Positions 1-8,151 of a stretch of 42,851 nucleotides of DNA are shown here, in pieces. Each line of letters starts with the position of its first letter. Position 1 is the stretch's first letter. Origin of the DNA: Roseibacillus sp. (lineage in GTDB: Bacteria > Verrucomicrobiota > Verrucomicrobiia > Verrucomicrobiales > Akkermansiaceae); assembly GCA_028821775.1 (NCBI GenBank), contig JAPKFB010000042.1, forward strand, positions 1 through 42,851, given 5' to 3'. The translations under genes were made by a program, and so were the position numbers. The notes under the pieces were generated by a model. It was not told the origin of the DNA. It worked only from the letters and a program-made list of their open reading frames with translations, and did not search any database.

Positions 1-26
1 CGCGACATTCGGCGATCAAATTGAGG

Positions 27-128
27 ATGATGGTTCGGTTGCTTGCGTCTGTTATAGCCCTCGCGTTTTCAGTCTCGCCGGAGACGAGTGGCGCAACGCT
101 CGATGAACAGCCCCCTTCATTTGGCTAA
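27..128 (+). CDS. possible small or left-truncated reading frame
   Basis: A short frame opens with ATG at 27 just after a GAGG, and ends with TAA at 126-128, giving 33 residues. Its start is hydrophobic (MMVRLLASVIALAFSV), like a weak signal peptide. The same frame is also open from the ATG back to the window edge, so it could equally be the end of a gene entering from the left. I recognise no family. It may be chance. Between it and the end of selB (129-221) I see nothing else. Confidence 0.15.
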   Translation: MMVRLLASVIALAFSVSPETSGATLDEQPPSFG

Positions 129-221
129 GGTCACGGTATGGCGGATCAGTCGGGAGGAGCTTTGGGGATCCCTCGCCAGACGGTCACGTCAGCGTGTGTT
201 CGCGGGAGGGGAATCCTGGGA

Positions 222-2159
222 TTAAGTCGCAGTCCGGAAATCACCATTGCGTCTGGTCTTTCCTTCGGAGTCCATGCGTTCCAAGAGGGGCATGATGATT
301 CGACGACTGGTGTCGAGTTCCTGGCGAAGTTCGCTGGCGGTAGCCTGACCTTTTGATTTGATGAAGGTCAGGATCTTGATGCCAGCCTCTTCGTAGGCCT
401 CGGTGAGAATCACGACTTTCTCGGCGAGTTCGGTGGCCACTCCGCTGCGGATGAGGAACGAGAGAGCCCGCCGGGATGGAGAGTCTACGGCGAGATCGCT
501 GCGACTTGGCGGATTGAGAGGTTCCTGTCGAAGTTGTTTCTCAATCGCATTGGCAGCGGCTCGAATTTCCTCGGGGAGGGTGGGGTTGAAGGAAGCCTCG
601 GCGAGGATCGTTCCGCGCTGATTCACCCCCCGCGAGGCGAGGTGCTCGATCACCGAATCAAAGAGATTGGGGTTTGGGAGTCGCCCGATCATCGCTTGTC
701 GAAGGTCCGCGAGAGGGAGTCCGGGAAGGTCGGCGTTTTTCTTGTGATAGGCGCCCACGAGGTCGGCCGCGCGGGTGAGGAGCGTGTTCCACCAGTCGGC
801 CGCACCGAGACTCGCCCCGATGCGGTAGGCCGCTTCTTCCTTCAGCAATTGAGCTGCGACTTCCTCGACCTCACGATCACTGAATCGCAGGCGTGCGCGG
901 AGTTCCTCAAGGACCACGAGGCAGTCGCGTTCGAGGGCGGATTTGAAGATGACTCTGAGATCATCGGGAGCCTTGGCGCGTTGATGGAGAAAGCGGATTT
1001 GCTCCTCGCTGCGCAAGTGGCGACGGCTGGCCTCTGCATCCAGAATCACTCCGCCCCCCACCGTGGCCTCGCCGGACCAGTCCCGTAGCACAACGTGATC
1101 GCCGACCATCATGAAACGGGGCTCGTCAAAGCGAAGTTGTGCGAGTTGAGTCTCTCCCGGAGAGATGTTCTTGCTCTCAATAAAGTAGATCCGCGCCCCC
1201 ACAAAACCCGACCCATGATGCACGCGCACGCGACGTCCTGAGGGGAGAGACCGCTTGGTGGCAAGTTGTCCGGGGATCTCACGAGGCAGCCGCCGCATGT
1301 TGATGTTGATGGTGTCGGAGGGATCTCCCGCTCCCGGAGCAGTGAGCAAGGTTCCGCGATGGGCCCCTTGGCGACTTTTGCTGGCGACCGGTAATTCGGG
1401 AAGATTGAGCGCGGTGCGCATGCCGGGAGAAGCAGACGGCACGGACCTGCTGTGATTCTGAATGGAGCGGACGTGGGATTCCAGCCCGTCGGGCTGCAGG
1501 ACCAGGCGGTCACCCACTTTCAGATCTCCTCCCGAGAGTGTGCCCGTGATCACGGTGCCGATGCCCTTCACGGAGAAGGCGCGGTCGACAGGAAGGAGGG
1601 GCTTGGCAAAATTTGGAGAGGGCGGAGCATCGGCGAGTTGGACACAGAGCTCCGCCTTCAACTCTTCGATCCCCTCCCCGGTGATGGAGGAGACGGGAAT
1701 GATGGGGGCTGCCTCAAGAATGGTTCCCTGCAGACTGTCGCGCACAAACTCCATTGAAAACTCGAGATCCTCAGCGAGATCGGACTTGGTCAAGGCCACG
1801 ATGCTGCGCTTGATACCGAGAAAGCTGAGAATGTGGAGATGCTCTTCGGACTGAGGCATCCAACCGTCATCAGCAGCAACCGCGAAGAGGGCGACATCCA
1901 TGCCCCCAACCCCGGCGACCATGTTGTTAACGAAGTCGGCATGCCCCGGAACGTCCACGATGCCGAGTTCGTAGACCGAGTCCATCTGGGAAGGATCAGC
2001 GAGGGAGAGGTGGGCAAAGCCGAGTTCGATGGTGACTCCGCGCAGTTGTTCCTCGGGCAGGCGATCCGGGTCAGTTCCGGTCAGGGCGCGCACAAGGGAG
2101 GATTTTCCGTGATCGATGTGACCGGCAGTGCCCAGAATGTAGTGACGTTCGTTGATCAT
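222..2159 (-). CDS. selB: selenocysteine-specific translation elongation factor SelB
   Basis: SelB is the GTPase that delivers selenocysteyl-tRNA to UGA codons marked by a SECIS hairpin in the mRNA. The 645-residue protein has the usual length. Visible GTPase motifs are the P-loop GHIDHGKSS (about residues 13-21), DVPGHAD (69-75) and TKSD (124-127). EF-Tu-like beta-barrel domains follow, then a long C-terminal region expected to be the winged-helix repeats that bind SECIS RNA. Its ATG overlaps the stop of the upstream IF-1-like gene as ATGA, so the two are probably translationally coupled. Its presence means the organism decodes UGA as selenocysteine, which bears on the in-frame TGA gene at 36557-37714. 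selA, selD and the selenocysteine tRNA gene were not found in this window. Confidence 0.97.
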   Translation of the reverse strand: MINERHYILGTAGHIDHGKSSLVRALTGTDPDRLPEEQLRGVTIELGFAHLSLADPSQMDSVYELGIVDVPGHADFVNNMVAGVGGMDVALFAVAADDGWMPQSEEHLHILSFLGIKRSIVALTKSDLAEDLEFSMEFVRDSLQGTILEAAPIIPVSSITGEGIEELKAELCVQLADAPPSPNFAKPLLPVDRAFSVKGIGTVITGTLSGGDLKVGDRLVLQPDGLESHVRSIQNHSRSVPSASPGMRTALNLPELPVASKSRQGAHRGTLLTAPGAGDPSDTININMRRLPREIPGQLATKRSLPSGRRVRVHHGSGFVGARIYFIESKNISPGETQLAQLRFDEPRFMMVGDHVVLRDWSGEATVGGGVILDAEASRRHLRSEEQIRFLHQRAKAPDDLRVIFKSALERDCLVVLEELRARLRFSDREVEEVAAQLLKEEAAYRIGASLGAADWWNTLLTRAADLVGAYHKKNADLPGLPLADLRQAMIGRLPNPNLFDSVIEHLASRGVNQRGTILAEASFNPTLPEEIRAAANAIEKQLRQEPLNPPSRSDLAVDSPSRRALSFLIRSGVATELAEKVVILTEAYEEAGIKILTFIKSKGQATASELRQELDTSRRIIMPLLERMDSEGKTRRNGDFRTAT

Positions 2160-2377
2160 GATTGCGGAGCACGCCCGACAATCCGGGCTTTCTCAAAATC
2201 GTAGGGAGTCATTTCCAAGGCGACCAGATCGCCGGTGGCGAGGGGAGCGACGAATTCTACGAGACGCCGGGGGAGGTGCCCCACCACCAATTTCCCATTG
2301 GCCAGCTCCACGTTAAAAACGCCATCCGTAAGAAGATCGTGGATCTTGCCAATGGTTGTGATGGGGGTTTCAGGCAT
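2156..2377 (-). CDS. infA: IF-1-like small OB-fold protein (translation initiation factor IF-1 family)
   Basis: This 73-residue protein matches the S1/OB-fold of bacterial IF-1: a GKIHDLL opening, then FNVELANGKLVVGHLPRR, GDLVALEMTPYD, and a short basic end around ARIVGR. IF-1 binds the ribosomal A site during initiation. I chose the ATG at 2377 because it gives the normal IF-1 length. An upstream in-frame start at 2494 would add 39 residues of unlikely composition. The middle of the protein (RRLVEFVAPLATGD) is divergent from the usual basic stretch of IF-1. It overlaps selB by 4 bp and follows luxC by about 100 bp. It may be the housekeeping IF-1 or a second, SelB-linked paralogue; the window alone cannot decide. 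Confidence 0.85.
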   Translation of the reverse strand: MPETPITTIGKIHDLLTDGVFNVELANGKLVVGHLPRRLVEFVAPLATGDLVALEMTPYDFEKARIVGRAPQS

Positions 2378-2480
2378 GGGCGGGCGCACGGAAGATGGCG
2401 AGGATTCCCGAAGACTGCAACCGTCTCCTGAACTCCAACTCGCTAAGATCACCACGAGCTTTCGAATCGAGCTCACAAGA

Positions 2481-3563
2481 CTAGCCGAGGTCAATCCAGG
2501 TGATCAAAGATGCGAGAGGAGGGAGACCGTCGTGATGCCAGAAGAGAGAGGGATTGTGGGTTTCGCCGAGGGGGCAAATCCTTCTTGCTCCGAGAGTGAG
2601 GAGAGTTTGGTCGGGATGTGTGTCAAATGGATGCAGAGCAAGAGTGGAGATGTGCGCGAGGGCGGGACCCAGCGAAGCGGCTGGGGGCGAAGCGGGCCAG
2701 GGTTTCAGGTAAACCACCCGGTTCAGAGGGCTGATCTTCAGGGTGGGGGACAATTCGAAGATGATTGTCCAGTCAGTGGAGCCCGCACTCTGCCAAAGCG
2801 CAAACTCCTTGGGTTGGGATGCGGCGAGGAAGCGGACCGACTCGCGGAGAGCGGTAATCTCGCCGGACTCCGCACTGGAGAGAGTGGTGCGTGGAGTTTC
2901 CTGATTAAAGTTCTCCATCTCGACTGCGAGCAGTTCCGCGAAGGCGTGGGGAGAGGCGCCTGCCTCAGAGGTGAGGTAGAGGTCGTGAATCGAAAGGCAA
3001 CCTTGCTGATCGAACATGCTGACGTCGCGGGCAGCCAGGTAGGCAGCGTTCTCGAGATCGCTGCTCACCAGGCCGACGCTGAGTTTCTGACCATGGAGAA
3101 GAAGTCGCGTAGTGGGTGGACTGTGCGTTTTGAACCAGGTCAGCGTTTCATCGGAACCGAAAACCACGATTGTTCTGAATTTCTGCGGCCAGTCATCGGG
3201 AAGCTCGCGAAGCAGAATCACCTGGGTTCGCAGTTTGTCAGGGAGTTGCGCCACCGCTCGTTCAAAGACAGGCAAGCCGGTGGAGGGAAGCTTCACGGTG
3301 TTGTGAGCGCCCACCACGAGGCCTCGGAGGAGAGATTGAAAAGCGGCATGCGGGGTGTTGCCGCTCACGATGTGCAGCAGGTCGGTTGGCGCCAGGGCCT
3401 GGCAATTCAGGGGGCCATGGGGAATGGGCTCATCCAAGGCGTTCTCATGGCCAAGCTCCGCGATGAGCCAGCGGTGGAGAATCTCGGACTCAAAGGGGCC
3501 GGTCCAGGGCTCGAAGAGAGCAGAGAAATCACTGAGTAGAGAAATGCGTTCGCGAGTGTTCAT
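2481..3563 (-). CDS. luxC: LuxC-type acyl-CoA/acyl-protein reductase
   Basis: This matches the LuxC family, NADPH-dependent enzymes that reduce an enzyme-bound acyl group to a fatty aldehyde. The key signatures are HIVSGNTPHAAFQSLLRGL (an N-terminal nucleotide-binding region typical of the family), VKLPS, and FDQQGCLS, whose cysteine (residue 189 from the chosen start) sits where LuxC carries its acyl thioester. The length of 360 residues is somewhat shorter than the luminous-bacteria enzymes. The start is the ATG at 3563, whose ATGA overlaps the stop of the upstream LuxE-like gene; the in-frame codons further upstream lie inside that gene. No luciferase (luxAB) or thioesterase (luxD) is nearby, so a light-emission role is unlikely. 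Confidence 0.85.
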   Translation of the reverse strand: MNTRERISLLSDFSALFEPWTGPFESEILHRWLIAELGHENALDEPIPHGPLNCQALAPTDLLHIVSGNTPHAAFQSLLRGLVVGAHNTVKLPSTGLPVFERAVAQLPDKLRTQVILLRELPDDWPQKFRTIVVFGSDETLTWFKTHSPPTTRLLLHGQKLSVGLVSSDLENAAYLAARDVSMFDQQGCLSIHDLYLTSEAGASPHAFAELLAVEMENFNQETPRTTLSSAESGEITALRESVRFLAASQPKEFALWQSAGSTDWTIIFELSPTLKISPLNRVVYLKPWPASPPAASLGPALAHISTLALHPFDTHPDQTLLTLGARRICPLGETHNPSLFWHHDGLPPLASLITWIDLG

Positions 3564-4594
3564 GACCCTTGCAGGTGGGCATCGCTGGCCCGAGAACAAC
3601 CGCGGGGCAGAGCGGAGGGATCACGACCCGCCAGGAGGAAGGTATGATCGTCAATTACGATTCCAAGATCCTCGGTACGAATTGCGAGCACTGAATTCAG
3701 GTTCGCGAGATCGCAAAAGACCAGGTGTCCGACCTGGCCGCACGGATTGGGCTGATTACTTTCGGGATGTATGGAGCGAACTTTCAGCCAGGGAGGGGTG
3801 TTGTGGGGATGACCCACTCCGAAGCTGTAGGCCTGCGAACTCAACTCCGTCATGCCATACTCATTGATGACTTGGGCCTCGGGAATTCCGAGATGACGTT
3901 CGATGTTCCTGCAGAGCTCGGAAGGGCGATAGGTCTCCGAGACTCCTTTGTAGCCGCCTGTCTGAAAAACCCAACTGTCGGCTGGAAGTCGTGGACATGA
4001 TGGCTCGCGAAAGAGGTGCCGCAAGGCGAGAGCGGTGGTGAAGAGGAGCACAGGTGCGGGGCTTTCCTGCTCGAGGCTGCTCGTCAGAGCGGCGAGATCA
4101 ATCGTACCGTGCTCGCGGAGGAGCCAGCGACTCTCTTCGTGGGCGTGGGCGAAGGAGCCAAACATGCACGCGAGGGAAGAGTCCGGAGTGGCCTCCGGAG
4201 AGCGGGAGAGGAAGAGAGGACGTAAATCGCGAGGAAGCCCGGCATGATCCCAGCCATGCTGGACTGCGGACAGATAGAGGTCCGTGTCGGCGAGAAAGTG
4301 ACGTCCCCTGACCTCGGAGGTCGTGCCGGAGGTGAGGAAGACGCGCTCGCAGTCTTCCGTGGGCAGACAAGAGAGAGGGAGCTCACTCTTGAACGCAGCG
4401 GCGGGGACAGGAGGAATCTCTCGCCAGGAATTGATCTGGGGGCCCGTGTTCATGGCCTCGCAAAAAGACCGGTAAGGAGCGTTTTGCGCGAATTGAAAAG
4501 CGAAAATTCGGGATGCAAGCTTTCCGAAGCCGTCGTCGGGGGAGTCCACAAATCTCTGGATTTGTGATTGAAGGGCAAGAAATTCTCGGTGCAC
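3560..4594 (-). CDS. luxE: LuxE-type acyl-protein synthetase
   Basis: LuxE-family enzymes belong to the ANL adenylating superfamily: they activate a fatty acid with ATP and pass the acyl group through a cysteine to LuxC. The 344-residue protein shows the phosphate-binding loop FLTSGTTSEVRGRHF around residues 86-100 and the core motif YGMTEL at 246-251. A cysteine at 333, close to the C-terminus, is where the family's acyl-accepting cysteine lies; assigning that role here is inference. The start is GTG at 4594, with no obvious Shine-Dalgarno. The stop overlaps luxC by 4 bp, so the two enzymes form a coupled acid-to-aldehyde pair at the head of the luxE-luxC-IF-1-selB unit. The closest alternative is a PaaK-like CoA ligase relative. 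Confidence 0.82.
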   Translation of the reverse strand: MHREFLALQSQIQRFVDSPDDGFGKLASRIFAFQFAQNAPYRSFCEAMNTGPQINSWREIPPVPAAAFKSELPLSCLPTEDCERVFLTSGTTSEVRGRHFLADTDLYLSAVQHGWDHAGLPRDLRPLFLSRSPEATPDSSLACMFGSFAHAHEESRWLLREHGTIDLAALTSSLEQESPAPVLLFTTALALRHLFREPSCPRLPADSWVFQTGGYKGVSETYRPSELCRNIERHLGIPEAQVINEYGMTELSSQAYSFGVGHPHNTPPWLKVRSIHPESNQPNPCGQVGHLVFCDLANLNSVLAIRTEDLGIVIDDHTFLLAGRDPSALPRGCSRASDAHLQGS

Positions 4595-4685
4595 GGCGAA
4601 GACATTTCTTCACGATGTGTGCAGAAAATCAAAGAAATCCCGAGATTTTAGAGTGCGAGGGACTGTTAGGTTTTCCCGGCCCGGC

Positions 4686-4713
4686 TTGACTCTGGGCTAA
4701 GCTGTCGCATGAT
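4686..4713 (+). promoter_or_regulatory. candidate sigma70 promoter for the lipoprotein gene
   Basis: TTGACT (4686-4691), a 16 bp spacer and CATGAT (4708-4713) stand about 55 bp before the lipoprotein ATG. The -35 is a 5/6 match and the -10 a 4/6 match to consensus. It lies in the divergent gap between the luxE-like gene and the lipoprotein gene (4595-4769). Confidence 0.4.
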
Positions 4714-4769
4714 GGGGCCGGTACGAAGTGCGGGTTTTCCCGCCGTGCCGTTCATCTCCGTATTCAGCC

Positions 4770-5183
4770 ATGAATTTGAACCGACTTCTCCTTCCCCTGG
4801 GCCTTCTAAGCGGGCTTCTCACTTCCTGTATTTACCCGTATCCGCCAAATCCGAATGGCCCTATAATGGCTACATCTCCGGAGTTCCAGGATCAAGGCGA
4901 CAGCATTGAATCCGAGCGCCAGAAACGGTTCCGCGAAGCCCAAGAGCAGGCTCGCCGCGACGAGGAGGGCTTTTCTAACATCGATCCCGTCGGGCCTCGT
5001 GATCCGAGTCCGATCCCCCCGCCCAAGCGGGACTATCGCACGGCTGTTGCGATTCCAGGGAAGCAAGGATTTGTTTTCAACCCGTTTACCAATAATCCTG
5101 TCGATGTGCGCGCCATCCCAGCGGGGACCTTGGTGCGAGATCCGAACGATCCGGATGCGGAGCACAAATTTCGCGTCCCCTGA
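4770..5183 (+). CDS. small proline-rich lipoprotein, function unknown
   Basis: A 137-residue predicted lipoprotein. The start at 4770 gives a compact signal peptide, MNLNRLLLPLGLLSGLLTSC, ending in a lipobox with the acylated cysteine at residue 20. The mature part begins with a Pro/Tyr stretch (IYPYPPNPNGP). A charged Glu/Arg/Gln segment (about 45-65) and a Pro-rich linker follow. Near the end comes VFNPFTNNPVDVRAIPAGTLVRDP, a form often seen in small periplasmic proteins of this phylum. It ends about 60 bp before tyrA on the same strand. I do not recognise a characterised function. Confidence 0.75.
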   Translation: MNLNRLLLPLGLLSGLLTSCIYPYPPNPNGPIMATSPEFQDQGDSIESERQKRFREAQEQARRDEEGFSNIDPVGPRDPSPIPPPKRDYRTAVAIPGKQGFVFNPFTNNPVDVRAIPAGTLVRDPNDPDAEHKFRVP

Positions 5184-5242
5184 TTTTAATCCAGCCCCCT
5201 TTCCTCTTCATTCTTTATGCCTGGGCCTTGTCAGGAGGTCCG

Positions 5243-6130
5243 GTGCTTGGTTTGCTCACTTCTCGCGTGACTGAGTTTCGTCGTATCGCCGTTCTGGGCC
5301 CAGGTTTGCTGGGGGGCTCGGTGGCTTTGGCCGTCGGGAAGCGACACCCAGATATCTCGGTTGTTCTGTGGGGACGGAGTCAGGAACGGGTGGCAGAAAT
5401 CCGGGAGGCGGGATTTGAGCACATCACGAGCGATCTTGCACTGGCGCTCAATGGTGCGGAGTTGATCATTCTCGCCGTTCCCGTCGGAGTGATGGAAGAA
5501 GTGGGTCAGCAGATTCTTGAGATTGGAATCATGCCCGGGGCATTCGTCACGGATGTGGGAAGCGTCAAGGTGCATCCCCATGCGGCCTTGGGACGGCTCA
5601 TGAAAAAGCGCGACGTGTCATTCATCGGGAGTCATCCCATGGCGGGATCGGAGCGGAGTGGATTCCGTGCCGCGGATGCCGATCTCTTCGAAGGAGCGCC
5701 TTGTATCATCACGAATGAAAACGACCGCCCTGAGTCTGAGGTTCATCGGTTGCTGGGCTTCTGGGCGGGTTTGGGGACTTGCTCCGCAGTGATGAGCGCG
5801 GCGGAGCATGACCGGTTGGTGGCGCGCATCAGTCATATCCCCCACGTGCTCGCTGCGGTGTGTGCCCTGGTGGCGCTTGAGAATGCCGAGGACGGCAAGT
5901 TTGCCGGGGCCGGGTTGCGAGACACGAGCCGGGTCGCAGGAGGCGATCCGGCGATGTGGGCCGAGATTCTGTTAGAGAATCGGCAGGAGATCATCCCGCC
6001 GCTCAAAGAGAGCGCCCGCATCCTGATGCGTCTTGCGGAGCTCATGGAGGAGAATAAGGAAAATGACCTGAGAGCCGTCCTCGAAGAGGGACAGCTGCGC
6101 CGCCAGAGTCTCGAGAACAATCATTCATGA
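5243..6130 (+). CDS. tyrA: prephenate (or arogenate) dehydrogenase
   Basis: The enzyme oxidatively decarboxylates prephenate to 4-hydroxyphenylpyruvate in tyrosine synthesis. An N-terminal Rossmann fold is marked by AVLGPGLLGGS, with SHPMAGSERSG in the catalytic region and a helical C-terminal domain. No fused chorismate mutase or ACT domain is visible, so this is the short monofunctional form (about 295 residues). The start is uncertain. An AGGAGG at 5233-5238 lies 4 bp before GTG 5243; TTG 5252 (13 bp spacing), GTG 5267 and TTG 5228 are alternatives. The stop overlaps the aroA start as ATGA, placing it first in a tyrA-aroA-cmk-plsC operon. Confidence 0.93.
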   Translation: MLGLLTSRVTEFRRIAVLGPGLLGGSVALAVGKRHPDISVVLWGRSQERVAEIREAGFEHITSDLALALNGAELIILAVPVGVMEEVGQQILEIGIMPGAFVTDVGSVKVHPHAALGRLMKKRDVSFIGSHPMAGSERSGFRAADADLFEGAPCIITNENDRPESEVHRLLGFWAGLGTCSAVMSAAEHDRLVARISHIPHVLAAVCALVALENAEDGKFAGAGLRDTSRVAGGDPAMWAEILLENRQEIIPPLKESARILMRLAELMEENKENDLRAVLEEGQLRRQSLENNHS

Positions 6131-7452
6131 GCAGGGACAACGAGCTTAAGGTTAAAGCTATTTCCGAGATGTCCACCGAGTTGACGGTTCCGGGGGACAA
6201 GAGCGTATCTCACCGTGCTGCCATCATTGCGGGTCTTTCGAATGGTCCTTGCCGGATCCGAAACTATCTCCCGAGTGAAGATTGTCTCAACACCCTGCGC
6301 GCGATGGAGAGTTTAGGGGTCAAGTGCGACTATATCGAGACCAACGACTACGGTCCCGTCGAGCTCATCATTTACGGCCGGCGCATGCAGCTCAGGGAAG
6401 CAGGGGAACCGATCGATTGCGGCAACTCAGGCACCGGAATGCGCCTCCTCGCCGGAGTGCTTGCGGGGCAGAGATTTCCGAGCACTCTCACAGGAGACGA
6501 ATCGCTTTCCACCCGGCCGATGGGACGCATCATCAAGCCTCTTGAACGGATGGGTGCGCACATTGTCACCAAGGGAGAGAAAGAGGGGTGCGCCCCCCTG
6601 GAATTTGACGGGAGCATGCTTGAGCCAATCCGCTATGTCATGCCGGTTGCGAGCGCACAGGTAAAGAGCGCGGTCCTGCTGGCCGGGTTGTTTGCCAAGG
6701 GAAAGACAAGCGTGGTGCAGCCCGCGGAGACGCGGGACCACACCGAGCGTATGTTGGCCAAGTTTCGCGTGCGCACGGTCCAGGAAGGCAATGAAATCAC
6801 CATTTATGGAGGCCAGCAACCGGAGGCCGTTGACATCGATGTCCCCGGGGACATCTCGAGCGCGGCTTTTTGGATCGTGGCGGCGGCTGCTCTGCCGCAC
6901 TCGAAGCTTCTCGTCCAGAATGTGGGCTTGAATCCCACCCGTACGGCCCTCTTGAACGTGCTCCTGCGAATGGGTGCCAGGATCAAGGACGTGATCCTGA
7001 CACCCGATGGTGATGGCGAACCAGCCGGCAATCTCGAGGTGCAGGGCAGCAACCTCCGCGGGACTGAGATCCGAAAGGAGGAAGTGCCCAATTTGATCGA
7101 CGAGATTCCCGTCCTTGCGGTGGCTGGAGCTCTCGCGCAGGGCCAAATGGTGATCCGTAATGCCAGTGAATTGCGCGTGAAAGAGAGCGATCGCATCACC
7201 GCGGTGGTTGAGAATCTGAGAGCGATGGGTGCCGACGTCACGGAGTACGATGACGGGCTGCACGTGGTGGGTGGCAACAAGCTTCGCGGAGCCACCCTGG
7301 ATTGTTTCGGTGATCACCGCATTGGGATGGCCTTTGCGATCGCCGGATTGTTTGCAGAAGGCGAAACAGTGATTACCAATACCGAGTGCATCGCCACCTC
7401 ATACCCGGGTTTTGCGGATACCCTGAACAAGATCCGCAACAAGAAGCGCTGA
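6127..7452 (+). CDS. aroA: 3-phosphoshikimate 1-carboxyvinyltransferase (EPSP synthase)
   Basis: AroA joins phosphoenolpyruvate to shikimate-3-phosphate, the sixth step of the shikimate pathway. The 441-residue protein carries the family landmarks: PGDKSVSHRAAI near the N-terminus (substrate lysine and serine), CGNSGTGMR in the first domain, SAQVKSAVLLAGL, and LRVKESDRI followed by DHRIGMAFAIAGL in the second domain. The start codon overlaps the tyrA stop. Since tyrA uses prephenate made downstream of chorismate, the two genes serve the same aromatic pathway. Confidence 0.98.
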   Translation: MSRDNELKVKAISEMSTELTVPGDKSVSHRAAIIAGLSNGPCRIRNYLPSEDCLNTLRAMESLGVKCDYIETNDYGPVELIIYGRRMQLREAGEPIDCGNSGTGMRLLAGVLAGQRFPSTLTGDESLSTRPMGRIIKPLERMGAHIVTKGEKEGCAPLEFDGSMLEPIRYVMPVASAQVKSAVLLAGLFAKGKTSVVQPAETRDHTERMLAKFRVRTVQEGNEITIYGGQQPEAVDIDVPGDISSAAFWIVAAAALPHSKLLVQNVGLNPTRTALLNVLLRMGARIKDVILTPDGDGEPAGNLEVQGSNLRGTEIRKEEVPNLIDEIPVLAVAGALAQGQMVIRNASELRVKESDRITAVVENLRAMGADVTEYDDGLHVVGGNKLRGATLDCFGDHRIGMAFAIAGLFAEGETVITNTECIATSYPGFADTLNKIRNKKR

Positions 7453-7470
7453 GCTCAGACCTTCCTGCAC

Positions 7471-8151
7471 ATGTCAGATCTTCATAAATACGACGCCATC
7501 GCGATCGATGGGCCGGCGGCTTCCGGAAAGAGTACGGCAGCCCGCCGTTTGGCGAAGGAGTTGGGCTTGATCATGGTGAACTCCGGTGAAATGTACCGCA
7601 CGGTCGCCCTGGCGGTCGTACAGAACGAGGTGGATCCCTCCGAGTCGGTGGCGGTGGTCAACCTGCTCGAAGAGATCGATTTGCACTGTGCGGTTGAAAA
7701 GGGGCACTCCGTGGTCATCCTTGAAGGAACGCATCCCGGTGAAGCGCTGCGATCTGATGCGGTGAACGCGGTGGTCTCTCAGGTCGCGGCGGTGCCCGAA
7801 GTGAGAAACTTGCTGGTTGCTGCCCAACGGGAACTTCTCAATCTCGGAGATTTAGTGATGGAGGGGCGGGACATTGGCTCAGTGGTCTTTCCCGATACGC
7901 CCTACAAAATCTATATCGAAGCCTCAGAGGAGGTTCGCAACCAGCGAAGAAGGGCAGAGGGACAAGTGGACGAAGTATCCTCGCGGGATCGTCAGGACGC
8001 CGAGCGCAAGAACTCACCACTCGTTGTGGCGGAGGGCGCTCAGGTGATCGACAGTTCGGAGCTCAGCATCGAAGAAGTGGTGGAAGCTGCCTTGGCTCTT
8101 CTGCGGGACCGGGGCTGGTTTGAACGCAAAGGAGAATCTGCAACGCCATGA
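7471..8151 (+). CDS. cmk: cytidylate kinase
   Basis: Cmk phosphorylates CMP and dCMP to the diphosphates. The P-loop is AIDGPAASGKST at about residues 11-22. The nucleotide-binding and lid features LVMEGRDIGSVVFPD and RNQRRRAEGQ follow, typical of the bacterial family (226 residues, normal length). It begins 18 bp after aroA, and its end overlaps plsC by 4 bp (ATGA). An aroA-cmk neighbourhood recurs in many bacteria. Confidence 0.97.
   Translation: MSDLHKYDAIAIDGPAASGKSTAARRLAKELGLIMVNSGEMYRTVALAVVQNEVDPSESVAVVNLLEEIDLHCAVEKGHSVVILEGTHPGEALRSDAVNAVVSQVAAVPEVRNLLVAAQRELLNLGDLVMEGRDIGSVVFPDTPYKIYIEASEEVRNQRRRAEGQVDEVSSRDRQDAERKNSPLVVAEGAQVIDSSELSIEEVVEAALALLRDRGWFERKGESATP

Noticed and set aside
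2235..3539. 434-codon plus-strand frame opposite luxC and the IF-1-like gene
   Set aside because: Antisense shadow: composition is Gly/Arg/Glu-biased and no motif is visible, while the minus-strand genes are clearly recognisable.
2481..4594. A bioluminescence operon
   Set aside because: Only the LuxE- and LuxC-like genes occur; luciferase and thioesterase genes are absent, and such pairs are known outside luminous bacteria.
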